DNA of 64,000 bases from Flavobacterium sp. GTDB lineage: Bacteria; Bacteroidota; Bacteroidia; Flavobacteriales; Flavobacteriaceae. Position numbers and translations under genes: made by a program. The stretch's first letter is position 1. Every line of letters begins with the position of its first letter. Shown one piece after another: positions 1 to 8,510 of this stretch. Location: NCBI RefSeq assembly GCF_024642105.1, contig NZ_JAHEBT010000004.1:1-64000 (forward strand), read 5' to 3'. The notes beneath the pieces are model-generated. The model searched no databases, was not told the origin of the DNA, and saw nothing but the letters and a program-made list of their open reading frames with translations.

Positions 1-12
1 TTGTGTATTCAT
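1..12 (-). CDS. First codons of a minus-strand gene leaving the window
   Basis: An ATG on the minus strand at 12-10 opens a frame M-N-T-Q that runs off the window edge. It is called only because a good -7 element (TATCTTTG, 24-17) lies 4 nt upstream. Nothing can be said about the product. It would be divergent from the peptidase gene at 126. Confidence 0.35.
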
Positions 13-16
13 GGCG

Positions 17-24
17 CAAAGATA
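17..24 (-). promoter_or_regulatory. -7 promoter element TATCTTTG (minus strand)
   Basis: Reading on the minus strand, TATCTTTG is followed by CGCC and then ATG at 12. It matches the Bacteroidota -7 consensus TAnnTTTG. The 4-nt gap to ATG is the same as at pyrE and the fnr-type gene and predicts a leaderless transcript. No well-spaced -33 TTG is evident. Confidence 0.5.
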
Positions 25-125
25 GTGCTTTGGTTGGCGAATAAGAAAACCCAAGTCTTTATTTGATTCTTTTTCAGTGATAATTTAAAAAAAGCTACAT
101 TTGATTTTTATAAAAACTACCGAAA

Positions 126-1856
126 ATGAGATTTTTAACGACGCTACTTCTTTTGTGTTCCTTGACTATTTTGGCACAAACCCACACAAAATACGATACC
201 TATTTTGAAAAAGGAAACGGAAATCAATCAGCAACTTACCAAGAGACAATCGCTTATTTTGAATTATTAGCGAATGATTTTAAAACCATCGATATAAAAA
301 CAATGGGCTTAACCGATAGTGGTGAACCCTTACATATGGTGACTTTCAATTCGGATGCCACTTTTGACTTTGAAGCAATTCAAAAAAATAAAGCTGTGTT
401 ATTCATCAACAACGGAATTCACGCAGGAGAACCTGATGGGATTGATGCATCGATGCAGTTCTTTAGAGATTTGGCTTTAGGCAAAATAAAAGCGCCTAAA
501 AATACCGTAATCGTGTGCATTCCGGTGTACAATATTGGCGGCGCTTTAAACCGAAACAGCTTTACAAGAGCCAATCAAAACGGTCCAGAAGAATACGGTT
601 TTAGAGGCAATGCCCGCAACTATGATTTGAATCGGGATTTCATCAAATCGGATACACGAAACACCAAAAGTTTTGTCGAAATTTTTCACCAAATTAATCC
701 GGATGTTTTTATTGATAACCATGTCAGCAATGGGTCTGATTACCAATACAAACTCACCTACATCATGACAGAACCTAGTAAATTAGGAACAGTTTTGGGT
801 TCGTATCTACGAAAAGAAATGATGCCCAACTTGGTTTCGGATTTGAAGAAGAAAAAAATCGAAACGACTCCTTATGTCAATACCTTTCACGAAACACCTG
901 ACCAAGGATTTGCGCAGTTTTATGACAGTCCGCGTTACACAACGGGGTATACTTCCCTATTCAATTCGATCGGATTTGTGGTAGAAACACACATGCTGAA
1001 AAAATATAGTGATCGTGTGAAAGTCACCTACGAATTCATGAAATCTACTTTGGAATTCACCGATGCGAATGCTACCACCATCAAACAAAAAAGACAAGAA
1101 AACGAAGCACAATTCCAACCCAATAAAAACTACACTTTGCAATGGGAAGTGGACAATAGTGCAAAAGAACCTTTTACTTTTTTGGGTTATAAAGCGGGTT
1201 ACAAAAAAAGTGAGGCCACTACGGGACAGCGTTTGTTTTACGACCGAAACAAACCCTTCAAAAAAGAAGTGCCTTTCTTTCCGCAATACAAATCAGTAAA
1301 AGACGTAACCATTCCTAAAGCCTATGTCATTCCGCGTGGATTTTGGCCGGTGATTGAACTTTTGAAAAGCAATGGCATTATCTGTCAACCCATTCCAAAA
1401 GACACGACTATTGAAGTAGAAAGCTACCGAATTGTAGATTACAAAACTACGCCTTCGGCTTACGAAGGACATTATATTCACCGAAATACCGTAGTAGCAT
1501 CAAAAACCGAAAAACTGGCTTTCGCCAAAGGAGATTATATTGTTCCTACCCAACAAAAAGGCATCAAATACCTTTTAGAAACGCTCGAACCCGAAGCGAT
1601 TGACTCCTATTTTAATTGGAATTTCTTTGATCCCATTTTACAACAAAAAGAAGGGTATTCGGATTATGTATTTGAAGATACGGCAGCGCAATTGCTGAAA
1701 GACAATCCGAAATTAAAAAGTGATTTGGAAGTAAAAAAACAAAAGGAACCCGAGTTCTTGAACAATCCTAAAGCGCAACTGGATTGGATGTACAAACAGT
1801 CCGTCTATTATGAAAAAGCGCATTTACAGTATCCTGTGTACCGAATAACTAAATAA
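126..1856 (+). CDS. Exported M14-family zinc carboxypeptidase
   Basis: Predicted secreted metallopeptidase of the M14 (carboxypeptidase A-like) family, 576 aa, acting outside the cytoplasm on peptides or peptidoglycan fragments. A signal peptide covers about residues 1-17 (hydrophobic LTTLLLLCSLTILAQ). The zinc site is complete: H99-x2-E102 in GIHAGEPDG, H199 in FIDNHVSNG, and the catalytic glutamate E287 in GFVVETHML. The arginine/asparagine substrate pocket is suggested by RNYDLNRDF (about 164-172). The domain fills roughly the first 310 residues; the rest is a Bacteroidota-type C-terminal extension without a motif I recognise. There is no T9SS sorting domain, so a periplasmic location is most likely. 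It stands alone: the next gene is convergent and a palindromic repeat separates them. Family call is firm; substrate is unknown. Confidence 0.88.
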   Translation: MRFLTTLLLLCSLTILAQTHTKYDTYFEKGNGNQSATYQETIAYFELLANDFKTIDIKTMGLTDSGEPLHMVTFNSDATFDFEAIQKNKAVLFINNGIHAGEPDGIDASMQFFRDLALGKIKAPKNTVIVCIPVYNIGGALNRNSFTRANQNGPEEYGFRGNARNYDLNRDFIKSDTRNTKSFVEIFHQINPDVFIDNHVSNGSDYQYKLTYIMTEPSKLGTVLGSYLRKEMMPNLVSDLKKKKIETTPYVNTFHETPDQGFAQFYDSPRYTTGYTSLFNSIGFVVETHMLKKYSDRVKVTYEFMKSTLEFTDANATTIKQKRQENEAQFQPNKNYTLQWEVDNSAKEPFTFLGYKAGYKKSEATTGQRLFYDRNKPFKKEVPFFPQYKSVKDVTIPKAYVIPRGFWPVIELLKSNGIICQPIPKDTTIEVESYRIVDYKTTPSAYEGHYIHRNTVVASKTEKLAFAKGDYIVPTQQKGIKYLLETLEPEAIDSYFNWNFFDPILQQKEGYSDYVFEDTAAQLLKDNPKLKSDLEVKKQKEPEFLNNPKAQLDWMYKQSVYYEKAHLQYPVYRITK

Positions 1857-1879
1857 AAATCTGTCTGAAAAACTTTTCA

Positions 1880-1957
1880 TGTCAAGCTGAACTTGTTTCA
1901 GCTTCTAAAAATTAAAGTAATGATTATTTTAGATTCCGAAATAAATTCGGAATGACA
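1880..1957. repeat. Palindromic TGTCA/TGACA element, copy A (78 bp)
   Basis: The unit begins TGTCA and ends TGACA. It contains two internal palindromes, AAGCTGAActtgTTTCAGCTT and ATTCCGAAataaaTTCGGAAT, separated by a variable AT-rich spacer. The same architecture recurs at 3671-3742 (opposite orientation) and 46626-46707. Copy A lies between the convergent ends of the peptidase and NUDIX genes and probably acts as a bidirectional terminator or REP-like element. Confidence 0.85.
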
Positions 1958-1969
1958 AATTTTGTAGAT

Positions 1970-2566
1970 TTAAATAACTTCTTCTTCAAATAATAATTTG
2001 ATATTTTCATAGGAGTTCTTCAAGGCCTCTTTGATTTGTAATGGACTCAGCCAAGCTACTTTCTCAATTCCTTCCTCGGCTTGCCCTACCAATGTCCCAT
2101 CATAATCAGAAGTCATCTCAAACCAATGCGTAATTTTAAGTCGGTACTTACCGTTACGCTTAAAAACGTGATAGGTTTTTTGAAGTTTTTTGGTCACTTT
2201 TAGTTTTCCAACACCAGTTTCTTCTTCTACTTCGCGCATAGCGGTGTCTTCAATTTCTTCTCCTTTGTTGGTGCCGCCTTTAGGCAAATCCCATTTTCCA
2301 TTTCTAAAAATAAAAAGCACCTCCCCTTTTTTATTGTACACCAAGCCGCCACCCGCTTTATTTACAGGAATTTTTTCTTTTAACGTTTTCAAAATTTCCT
2401 TTTCATCGGGATGATACAAATAGGCTTTTTGAATTTTATTTTGAAAAATTTTTACAATAAGCTGTTCGATGTCAATACTTTCTAACAAAAACAATTGAAA
2501 ATCGGTCTCCTTAGAGATATGATTTGTTAAAAAAAGTGGTTTGTCGTTCACAAAAACTTTATACAT
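1970..2566 (-). CDS. NUDIX hydrolase
   Basis: Nudix-family pyrophosphohydrolase, 198 aa from the ATG at 2566; a GTG two codons upstream (2572) is the alternative start. The full Nudix box G-x5-E-x7-RE-V-x-EE-x-G is present at about residues 97-118 (GGTNKGEEIEDTAMREVEEETG), preceded by the typical strand KWDLPKGG. The N-terminal 65 residues are an extra segment common in Bacteroidota homologues and have no motif I recognise. Such enzymes cleave nucleoside diphosphates linked to another moiety; the substrate here cannot be predicted. The gene diverges from pyrE with only 7 bp between the two ATGs, so each start lies in the other's promoter region. Confidence 0.9.
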   Translation of the reverse strand: MYKVFVNDKPLFLTNHISKETDFQLFLLESIDIEQLIVKIFQNKIQKAYLYHPDEKEILKTLKEKIPVNKAGGGLVYNKKGEVLFIFRNGKWDLPKGGTNKGEEIEDTAMREVEEETGVGKLKVTKKLQKTYHVFKRNGKYRLKITHWFEMTSDYDGTLVGQAEEGIEKVAWLSPLQIKEALKNSYENIKLLFEEEVI

Positions 2567-2569
2567 TTG
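2541..2569 (+). promoter_or_regulatory. pyrE promoter (TTG-N18-TACATTTG)
   Basis: TTG at 2541-2543, an 18-bp spacer and TACATTTG at 2562-2569 match the Bacteroidota sigma consensus well. The ATG of pyrE follows after CACT, so the predicted start of transcription falls on or next to the A of ATG. The promoter lies inside the first codons of the divergent NUDIX gene. Confidence 0.7.
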
Positions 2570-2573
2570 CACT

Positions 2574-3215
2574 ATGATTTTTAATAAAGAAACAGCCGAA
2601 AAAACAGCCGAATTGCTTTTGCAAATAAATGCAATTAAATTGAATCCAAGAAATCCTTTTACATGGGCTTCTGGATGGAAATCGCCAATCTATTGCGACA
2701 ACCGACTAATCCTTTCATTTCCAGCCATCCGAAATTATGTTCGCGATGAGTTTGCCAAAAATATTGAAAAACAATTTGGTAAGCCAGACGTAATTGCAGG
2801 AGTTGCTACTGGAGCCATTGGAATTGGTATTCTTGTTGCCGAATGTATGGGATTGCCTTTTGTATACGTACGTCCAGAACCTAAAAAACACGGAAGACAA
2901 AATCAAGTAGAAGGTTTTTTACAAAAAGGACAAAATGTAGTAGTGGTGGAAGACTTAATTAGTACCGGAAACAGTAGTTTACTTGCTGTGGAAGCTTTGA
3001 AAGAAGCAGGAGCTAATCTCAAAGGAATGGCTGCTATTTTTACGTATGGATTTGATTTAGCCGAGCAAAATTTCAAAAATGCTAATGTGGAATTATACAC
3101 CTTAAGCAATTACGAAAACTTATTGAACTTGGCTGTAGCCAAAACCTATATCACCGAAGAAGAACAACAAACCTTAAGCGAATGGAACGTGAATCCTTCG
3201 ACTTGGAATGTGTAA
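2574..3215 (+). CDS. pyrE: Orotate phosphoribosyltransferase
   Basis: Converts orotate plus PRPP to orotidine 5'-monophosphate in de novo pyrimidine synthesis; cytosolic dimer. 213 aa from ATG 2574, the usual length. The PRPP-binding motif is seen as VVVVEDLISTGNSS (about 125-138), and the loop YVRPEPKKHGRQNQVEG (about 98-114) carries the basic active-site residues typical of the family. An in-frame upstream TTG (2541) would add 11 residues, but that stretch is the promoter, so the ATG is preferred. It is followed after 17 bp by the SRPBCC gene, probably in one transcript. Confidence 0.95.
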   Translation: MIFNKETAEKTAELLLQINAIKLNPRNPFTWASGWKSPIYCDNRLILSFPAIRNYVRDEFAKNIEKQFGKPDVIAGVATGAIGIGILVAECMGLPFVYVRPEPKKHGRQNQVEGFLQKGQNVVVVEDLISTGNSSLLAVEALKEAGANLKGMAAIFTYGFDLAEQNFKNANVELYTLSNYENLLNLAVAKTYITEEEQQTLSEWNVNPSTWNV

Positions 3216-3232
3216 TTTGAAATAAAAACCAG

Positions 3233-3625
3233 ATGAATTTAGAAAGTCCAAAAGTTAGTGTTCAAAAATCAGCTCAAGAATTATTTGATTTATTGTCTGA
3301 TGTAAAAAACTTTGAACAATTAATGCCTGAAAATATTGCAAAATTTGAAGTCATTGGCGCTGATGCTTTCATTTTTGGTTTAAAAGGAATGCCTGAAATC
3401 AAATTAGTAATTAAAGAAAAATTGGCTCCAAACAAACTAATTTTAGGTGCTGCTAGCGATAAATTGCCTTTTACTTTAACCGCTTCCATTGACGCGGTTA
3501 CTGAAAATAGTGCTGATGTGAAATTGGATTTTGAAGGCGATTTTAACCCAATGATGGCGATGATGATTAAAGGACCTATTCAAAAATTCATCGAAACCTT
3601 GGTGGAGAATATGCACAAATTATAA
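3233..3625 (+). CDS. SRPBCC-fold protein (START/polyketide-cyclase-like)
   Basis: Small cytosolic protein of 130 aa with the signature of the SRPBCC (Bet v1-like) superfamily: an N-terminal strand, the helix QELFDLLSDVKNFEQLMPENI, a run of beta strands and a long C-terminal amphipathic helix (MMIKGPIQKFIETLVENMHKL). The fold binds hydrophobic ligands; the ligand here is unknown. It lies 17 bp after pyrE on the same strand and ends at a strong hairpin. No catalytic motif is visible. The superfamily assignment comes from pattern and length only. Confidence 0.75.
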   Translation: MNLESPKVSVQKSAQELFDLLSDVKNFEQLMPENIAKFEVIGADAFIFGLKGMPEIKLVIKEKLAPNKLILGAASDKLPFTLTASIDAVTENSADVKLDFEGDFNPMMAMMIKGPIQKFIETLVENMHKL

Positions 3626-3641
3626 TATTTAAATACGACAC

Positions 3642-3766
3642 AAAAAGGGCTGTATAAAAAGTACTCGATTTGTCATTCCGAATTCATTTCGGAATCTATA
3701 ACATTAATTATTTATAGAAACTGAAACAAGTTCAGTTTGACAAAAAAACTTTATACAGCCCTTTTT
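3642..3766. terminator. Long bidirectional terminator stem enclosing a repeat
   Basis: AAAAAGGGCTGTATAAA at 3642-3658 is perfectly complemented by TTTATACAGCCCTTTTT at 3750-3766, a 17-bp stem followed by a T run. The 91-bp loop holds copy B of the palindromic element. It lies between the converging SRPBCC and birA genes and can terminate both. Confidence 0.85.
3671..3742. repeat. Palindromic TGTCA/TGACA element, copy B (72 bp, inverted)
   Basis: This is the same element as at 1880-1957 and 46626-46707, in the opposite orientation, with TGTCA and TGACA ends and the two internal palindromes (ATTCCGAA..TTCGGAAT and AAACTGAA..TTCAGTTT). It sits entirely in the loop of the terminator stem, as if it had entered a pre-existing terminator. 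Confidence 0.85.
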
Positions 3767-3768
3767 TA

Positions 3769-4497
3769 TTAATATAACATTTGAATCTCTTTGATATCAA
3801 ATTCGGCAACAGAATCGTCTTCTAACAAGACTTGTAGCTTACCAATTGTGGATATGCCTTGAATCATTCCCATGAATTTTTCATCCTTCGAATTAGCAAA
3901 CGGCATTGGAATATCTTTTTTATATAAAAAGTCCACAAATTGTTGCCGCAACGAAGCTGGATTTAGTTTGCTCTCAGCTACATTCATTTCTAAGTTTGTA
4001 ATAATATCCAAAAGCAACTTTTCTTTATCGAATTCTTTTCCTGTTACCACTGCCAAAGAAGACGCTTTTGGCAATCCTTCAAAATTAGTTTGGTTGACAT
4101 TCAATCCTAAACCAACGATTGACAAGATAGTTCCATCACTTTTAATGCTATTTTCAATCAAAATACCACCAATTTTTTTATTGGCTGACAGAATGTCGTT
4201 CGGCCATTTGATACTTAAATCAGGGATGTTATTCTTTTTTAAAGCTGTAATAACCGCCAAGGAAACGGCAATATTTAAGTTGAAAATTTCGTTGATATCT
4301 TTCAAGAAATCTTTAACCAAAACACTCATTATTAGATTTTTACCTACTTCTGAATTCCAAACAGCTCCCATTTGCCCCTTCCCTTTGGTTTGGTTCTCGG
4401 CAGTAACCACAGTGAAATTTTCAAGATCTGGTTGAGTCGATATTCCTTTAAGAAATTCGTTAGTAGAATCTATGGCATCGAGTTTGATTAGTTTCAT
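3769..4497 (-). CDS. birA: Biotin--[acetyl-CoA-carboxylase] ligase
   Basis: Attaches biotin to the carboxyl-carrier subunit of acetyl-CoA carboxylase through biotinyl-AMP. 242 aa, a catalytic-domain-only enzyme (no N-terminal DNA-binding domain), so it is not expected to be a repressor like E. coli BirA. Visible motifs: the biotinoyl-AMP loop GKGQMGAVWNS (about 38-48, a variant of GRGRxGRxW), LSIKWPNDIL with the essential lysine (about 93-102) and KKIGGILIE (about 106-114). The SH3-like C-terminal domain is present. It is divergent from rsfS and convergent with the SRPBCC gene. Confidence 0.93.
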   Translation of the reverse strand: MKLIKLDAIDSTNEFLKGISTQPDLENFTVVTAENQTKGKGQMGAVWNSEVGKNLIMSVLVKDFLKDINEIFNLNIAVSLAVITALKKNNIPDLSIKWPNDILSANKKIGGILIENSIKSDGTILSIVGLGLNVNQTNFEGLPKASSLAVVTGKEFDKEKLLLDIITNLEMNVAESKLNPASLRQQFVDFLYKKDIPMPFANSKDEKFMGMIQGISTIGKLQVLLEDDSVAEFDIKEIQMLY

Positions 4498-4542
4498 ACA
4501 ACTATAATTTGCAACACAGAACTTAATATTCTGTTAATGGTT

Positions 4543-4550
4543 CAAAAATA
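4543..4550 (-). promoter_or_regulatory. -7 element of birA (TATTTTTG, minus strand)
   Basis: The minus strand reads TATTTTTG here, giving a predicted leader of about 40 nt to the birA ATG at 4497. No clear -33 TTG was located. Confidence 0.4.
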
Positions 4551-4595
4551 ATCACAAAAAATGGTAACTTTACCAACTTATATTAAAAATAATTC

Positions 4596-4967
4596 ATGGC
4601 GAAAAAGACTATAAATAATGATGTACTCATTGCTAACATCATCAAGGGAATCGAAGAAGTAAAAGGAAATGATATTGACATCTTAGATTTAAGAGAAATA
4701 GATACCGCAGTGTGCGATTATTTCATCATCTGCAACGGAACCTCTAACACTCAAGTTAACGCCATTGTAAGTTCCGTTCAAAAAACCGTTTCAAAAGAAT
4801 TGAAAGACAAGCCTTGGCATGTGGAAGGAACTGATAATGCCGAGTGGGTATTGATGGACTATGTCAATGTAGTCGTTCACGTTTTCCAAAAACACATCCG
4901 TGAGTATTACAACATCGAAAGCCTTTGGGGAGATGCAAAAATTACTTCAATCGAAAACAAATACTAA
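4596..4967 (+). CDS. rsfS: Ribosomal silencing factor RsfS
   Basis: Binds ribosomal protein uL14 on the large subunit and blocks subunit joining under starvation. 123 aa, full length for the RsfS/Iojap/DUF143 family. The hallmark stretch DILDLREIDTAVCDYFIICNG (about 27-47) and the C-terminal HVEGTDNAEWVLMDYVNVVVHVF (about 76-98) are intact. A -7-like TAACTTTA at 4565-4572 may drive it. ftsH follows after 15 bp, so the two are probably co-transcribed. Confidence 0.93.
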   Translation: MAKKTINNDVLIANIIKGIEEVKGNDIDILDLREIDTAVCDYFIICNGTSNTQVNAIVSSVQKTVSKELKDKPWHVEGTDNAEWVLMDYVNVVVHVFQKHIREYYNIESLWGDAKITSIENKY

Positions 4968-4982
4968 AGAAAAAAACTAGTA

Positions 4983-6905
4983 ATGGCGAATAATAATCCA
5001 AATCCGAATAAATTTAAAGTAAGTCCTTGGTTAGTATACACAGGTATTCTTCTTATTTTTCTTTTCATCAGTTTTGCAACTGGCGGAAGTAATTTTGAGG
5101 AGCCTGCGCAATTAACCTCGTCTAAATTCAACAATTTCCTTGAGAAAGGACAAATTGAAAAAGTGATTGTGTACAATAAAAGCGAAGCTGAAGTGTATTT
5201 AACTGCGACCGCTTTAAAAGACAAAACACATTCAAAAGTTGCTAAAGATGTTTTTGATCGTCCTAACGCTGGACCGCATTATACTTTGGAAATTGGTAAT
5301 GACCAAATCTTCCAAACTAAATTAGAAAAAGCAGTGGGAGAAGGAAAATTGAAAGATTTTAACTTCTTACAAAAAAGCAATTGGACTGACATTTTCGTGA
5401 GTTTATTGCCAATTATCGTCATTATTGCTGTTTGGATATTCATCATGAGAAGAATGTCGGGTGGCGGTGCTGGTGGTGGCGGACAAATTTTCAATATTGG
5501 AAAATCGAAAGCCAAACTATTTGACGAAAAAACAGATATTAAAACGACTTTCAAAGATGTAGCGGGTTTAGAAGGAGCTAAAGAAGAAATTCAAGAAATT
5601 GTTGAGTTCCTTAAAAATCCTGAAAAATACACTAATCTTGGAGGTAAAATCCCAAAAGGAGCGTTGTTAGTAGGGCCTCCCGGAACAGGAAAAACCTTAT
5701 TAGCTAAAGCTGTTGCTGGTGAAGCACAAGTACCTTTCTTCTCATTATCAGGTTCTGATTTTGTAGAAATGTTTGTAGGTGTTGGAGCGTCTCGTGTGAG
5801 AGATTTATTCAAACAAGCCAAAGAAAAATCACCTTCAATTATCTTTATCGATGAGATTGATGCGGTAGGTAGAGCAAGAGGAAAAAACAATATGTCAGGT
5901 GGTAATGACGAACGTGAAAACACATTGAATCAATTGTTAACTGAGATGGATGGTTTTGGAACCAATTCGAATGTTATTGTACTAGCGGCTACCAACCGTG
6001 CTGATGTTTTAGACAAAGCATTGATGCGTGCAGGTCGTTTTGACAGACAAATATTTGTTGATTTACCAGACATTCGCGAACGCGGAGAAATCTTTAAAGT
6101 ACATTTAGCACCTTTGAAAAAAGTAGAAGGATTAGATGTTGACTTTTTGGCCAAACAAACTCCTGGTTTTTCAGGTGCTGATATTGCTAATGTTTGTAAC
6201 GAAGCGGCTTTGATTGCTGCAAGAAACAATAAAACTGCAGTTGATAAACAAGATTTCTTAGACGCCGTTGACAGAATTATTGGTGGTTTAGAAAAGAAAA
6301 ATAAAATTGTAACTCCAGAGGAGAAAAAAGCAATTGCCATTCACGAAGCAGGTCACGCAACCGTAAGTTGGATGTTAGAACATGCTGCACCGCTAATCAA
6401 AGTAACCATTGTACCAAGAGGACAAAGTTTAGGTGCTGCTTGGTATTTACCGGAAGAACGTTTAATTGTTCGTCCTGACCAAATGCTAGACGAAATGTGT
6501 GCTACCATGGGAGGAAGAGCTGCTGAAAAAGTAATCTTCAATAGAATTTCCACCGGAGCATTAAGTGACTTAGAAAAAGTAACTCGCCAAGCAAGAGCAA
6601 TGGTTACAGTTTATGGTTTAAATGAGAAAATTGGAAACGTTACTTACTATGATTCTTCAGGTCAAAGTGAATACAGTTTCTCAAAACCATATTCTGACGA
6701 AACTGCTAAAGTAATTGACGAAGAAATCTCTACTTTAATCGAAGGTCAATACCAAAGAGCGATTCAGATATTAAAAGAAAATAAAGAGAAACTGAATCAA
6801 TTAGCTGATATTTTAATCGAAAAAGAAGTCATATTTAAAGATGATTTAGAAGCTATTTTCGGAAAAAGAAGCTTTGATGAAAACTTAGAAGAAGTAGTCT
6901 CTTAA
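4983..6905 (+). CDS. ftsH: ATP-dependent zinc metalloprotease FtsH
   Basis: Membrane-anchored AAA+ protease that extracts and degrades damaged membrane proteins and some regulators. 640 aa, standard length. Two transmembrane segments (about residues 15-33 and 139-156) flank a periplasmic domain; then a Gly-rich linker (SGGGAGGGG), Walker A GPPGTGKT at 231-238, Walker [12 protein letters not shown], the second region of homology (RPGRFDR-like [10 protein letters not shown]) and the zinc motif HEAGH (H454, E455, H458). All catalytic residues are intact. A hairpin terminator follows directly. Confidence 0.97.
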   Translation: MANNNPNPNKFKVSPWLVYTGILLIFLFISFATGGSNFEEPAQLTSSKFNNFLEKGQIEKVIVYNKSEAEVYLTATALKDKTHSKVAKDVFDRPNAGPHYTLEIGNDQIFQTKLEKAVGEGKLKDFNFLQKSNWTDIFVSLLPIIVIIAVWIFIMRRMSGGGAGGGGQIFNIGKSKAKLFDEKTDIKTTFKDVAGLEGAKEEIQEIVEFLKNPEKYTNLGGKIPKGALLVGPPGTGKTLLAKAVAGEAQVPFFSLSGSDFVEMFVGVGASRVRDLFKQAKEKSPSIIFIDEIDAVGRARGKNNMSGGNDERENTLNQLLTEMDGFGTNSNVIVLAATNRADVLDKALMRAGRFDRQIFVDLPDIRERGEIFKVHLAPLKKVEGLDVDFLAKQTPGFSGADIANVCNEAALIAARNNKTAVDKQDFLDAVDRIIGGLEKKNKIVTPEEKKAIAIHEAGHATVSWMLEHAAPLIKVTIVPRGQSLGAAWYLPEERLIVRPDQMLDEMCATMGGRAAEKVIFNRISTGALSDLEKVTRQARAMVTVYGLNEKIGNVTYYDSSGQSEYSFSKPYSDETAKVIDEEISTLIEGQYQRAIQILKENKEKLNQLADILIEKEVIFKDDLEAIFGKRSFDENLEEVVS

Positions 6906-6929
6906 TTTTAAATTATCAATATTTTATAA

Positions 6930-6964
6930 AATCTTAATTCAAAAATCACTTTTGAATTAAGATT
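6930..6964 (+). terminator. ftsH terminator hairpin
   Basis: AATCTTAATTCAAAA pairs perfectly with TTTTGAATTAAGATT around a 5-nt loop and is followed by a run of T. The T run overlaps the -7 element of the next transcription unit. Confidence 0.8.
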
Positions 6965-6968
6965 TTTT

Positions 6969-6976
6969 TATCTTTG
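6969..6976 (+). promoter_or_regulatory. -7 element TATCTTTG upstream of the LUD gene
   Basis: TATCTTTG matches the consensus; the predicted leader to the ATG at 7016 is about 35 nt. The nearest upstream TTG is only 14 bp away, shorter than usual, so strength is uncertain. Confidence 0.5.
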
Positions 6977-7015
6977 AACGTTTTCAAACAATATTTTAAG
7001 TAGTTCAAATAGAAT

Positions 7016-7618
7016 ATGAGTCTTTTTAGAAAATTATTTAGTTCCAGTAATCCGGCTTCTGAGGAAGATAAAGAGAACGAACAAAGCCAATTTCTTCCTG
7101 AAGTAACTATGGCTGTTGACGAAGCTTTTATTTATCATTTCAAAAAGAATGGTGGCAAATTTATATACTGTGAAAATAAAAAAGAAGTAAGCGAACAATT
7201 TGAAAATATTTTAGAAGAAAACGATTGGTTTGAAAATGAAGTTTTATGTTATGATCCAAACCTTTTCCATTTACTAGACGAGAATAAATTACCATACGAA
7301 AAGCCAGCTAATCCAACATTCCTATTGGCGAGCTGTGAAAATTTAATCGCCGAAGAAGGTTCTATTTTATTTTCTTCTAAGCAAATAAAGCAACTAAAAC
7401 CTAACGAATTACCTGTAAACATTGTCGTTATTGCTACTACAAGCCAAATTCTTGGAGCTAAAAGTGATGGACTTAGTGCTATAAAAAAGAAATACGAAAG
7501 AGACTACCCTACCAACATTACTACTATAAAATATTTCGAAAAAGCAAAAGAAGAAGATTTTACACAATACGGAAGTTCTGCTAAGAACTTGTATTTATTG
7601 CTTTTAGAAGATCTTTAA
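7016..7618 (+). CDS. LUD-domain protein (LutC/YkgG family)
   Basis: 200-aa cytosolic protein with the LUD fold found in LutC and YkgG. In lactate-utilisation operons these accompany the iron-sulfur proteins LutA and LutB; neither is present here, so a lactate role is not supported. Visible features: a charged N-terminal extension (about 1-30), TFLLASCENLIAEEGSILFSS (about 102-122), typical of LUD proteins, and the downstream strand LPVNIVVIATTSQIL. The gene is followed after 1 bp by cdsA, so it is translationally close to phospholipid synthesis. The specific function is unknown. Confidence 0.8.
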   Translation: MSLFRKLFSSSNPASEEDKENEQSQFLPEVTMAVDEAFIYHFKKNGGKFIYCENKKEVSEQFENILEENDWFENEVLCYDPNLFHLLDENKLPYEKPANPTFLLASCENLIAEEGSILFSSKQIKQLKPNELPVNIVVIATTSQILGAKSDGLSAIKKKYERDYPTNITTIKYFEKAKEEDFTQYGSSAKNLYLLLLEDL

Positions 7619-7619
7619 A

Positions 7620-8510
7620 ATGAATGAAACGCTTAAAAGAGGGATTTCTGGTGTAATTTACATTACACTTTTATTATCCTGCATTCTATATTCTACTGAA
7701 AGTTTTATCCTTTTGTTTGGTGTTTTTTTAGTGATTGCTACTTTTGAATTTTGCAATTTGGTAAAAATAAACACTCTTTTACCTCTCTCTTTTGTAACGT
7801 TGTCTTATTCTATCATTAGTTTAGTCAGCTACTACGGAAAGAAAACAGACGATTATTTATCCAATCTTCGGGAAAAACAAATAGAATTAGGTATTGATAT
7901 TGATCAACTGAATGTAGTTCTATTAATCATTACACTTCTAGTATTCCTAAAATGTCTTGTTTTTTTATTTGATAATAAAGAATTGACCGTTACAAAACTT
8001 TGGAAATACCTCTATCTTATAGGGTATATTCTGCTACCCTTCATTTTTATTGTGAAAATATCTTTTGGAATAAACGATTATAATCCTAAAATTATCATCG
8101 GCCTATTCATACTGATTTGGACTAATGATACCTTTGCCTACTTGGTTGGAAAATCAATCGGAAAACACAAATTATACGAACGCATTTCTCCTAAAAAAAC
8201 AATAGAAGGATTCCTTGGTGGGGTTGTATTTGCTGTTTTTGCAGGCTACCTAATTTCTAAATTATACATCAAACCTAATCCTGATTTTAGTGATAAATCC
8301 ATTTTAATTTGGACAATGATTGCTTTAATAGTGGGTGTTTTTGGAACTATTGGTGACTTAATTGAATCCAAGTTCAAACGTATCGCCGAAGTAAAAGACA
8401 GCGGCAAAATAATGCCTGGACATGGAGGCATACTAGATCGTCTAGATAGTGTTATATTTGTAGCACCAATTGTATATTTATTTTATCAAATTTTATCTTA
8501 TGTTTCATAA
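7620..8510 (+). CDS. cdsA: Phosphatidate cytidylyltransferase
   Basis: Makes CDP-diacylglycerol from phosphatidic acid and CTP at the inner membrane, the branch point of phospholipid synthesis. 296 aa with about eight hydrophobic segments. The family signature near the C-terminus is clear: GDLIESKFKRIAEVKDSG (about 242-259) followed by MPGHGGILDRLDS (about 261-273), which carries the metal-binding aspartates. The middle segment WTNDTFAYLVGKSIGKHKL is also typical. It overlaps psd by 11 nt, indicating coupled translation. Confidence 0.95.
   Translation: MNETLKRGISGVIYITLLLSCILYSTESFILLFGVFLVIATFEFCNLVKINTLLPLSFVTLSYSIISLVSYYGKKTDDYLSNLREKQIELGIDIDQLNVVLLIITLLVFLKCLVFLFDNKELTVTKLWKYLYLIGYILLPFIFIVKISFGINDYNPKIIIGLFILIWTNDTFAYLVGKSIGKHKLYERISPKKTIEGFLGGVVFAVFAGYLISKLYIKPNPDFSDKSILIWTMIALIVGVFGTIGDLIESKFKRIAEVKDSGKIMPGHGGILDRLDSVIFVAPIVYLFYQILSYVS

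Noticed and set aside
3872..4435. 187-aa open frame on the plus strand opposite birA
   Set aside because: It is fully antisense to birA, whose motifs are intact; its protein is low-complexity Phe/Ser/Ile-rich, the usual shadow of a minus-strand gene in this codon-biased DNA.
5930..6340. 136-aa minus-strand frame inside ftsH (and others at 5279-5554, 5591-5923)
   Set aside because: Complementary to highly conserved AAA and protease motifs; Ser/Ala/Lys-rich shadow without promoter or start signals.
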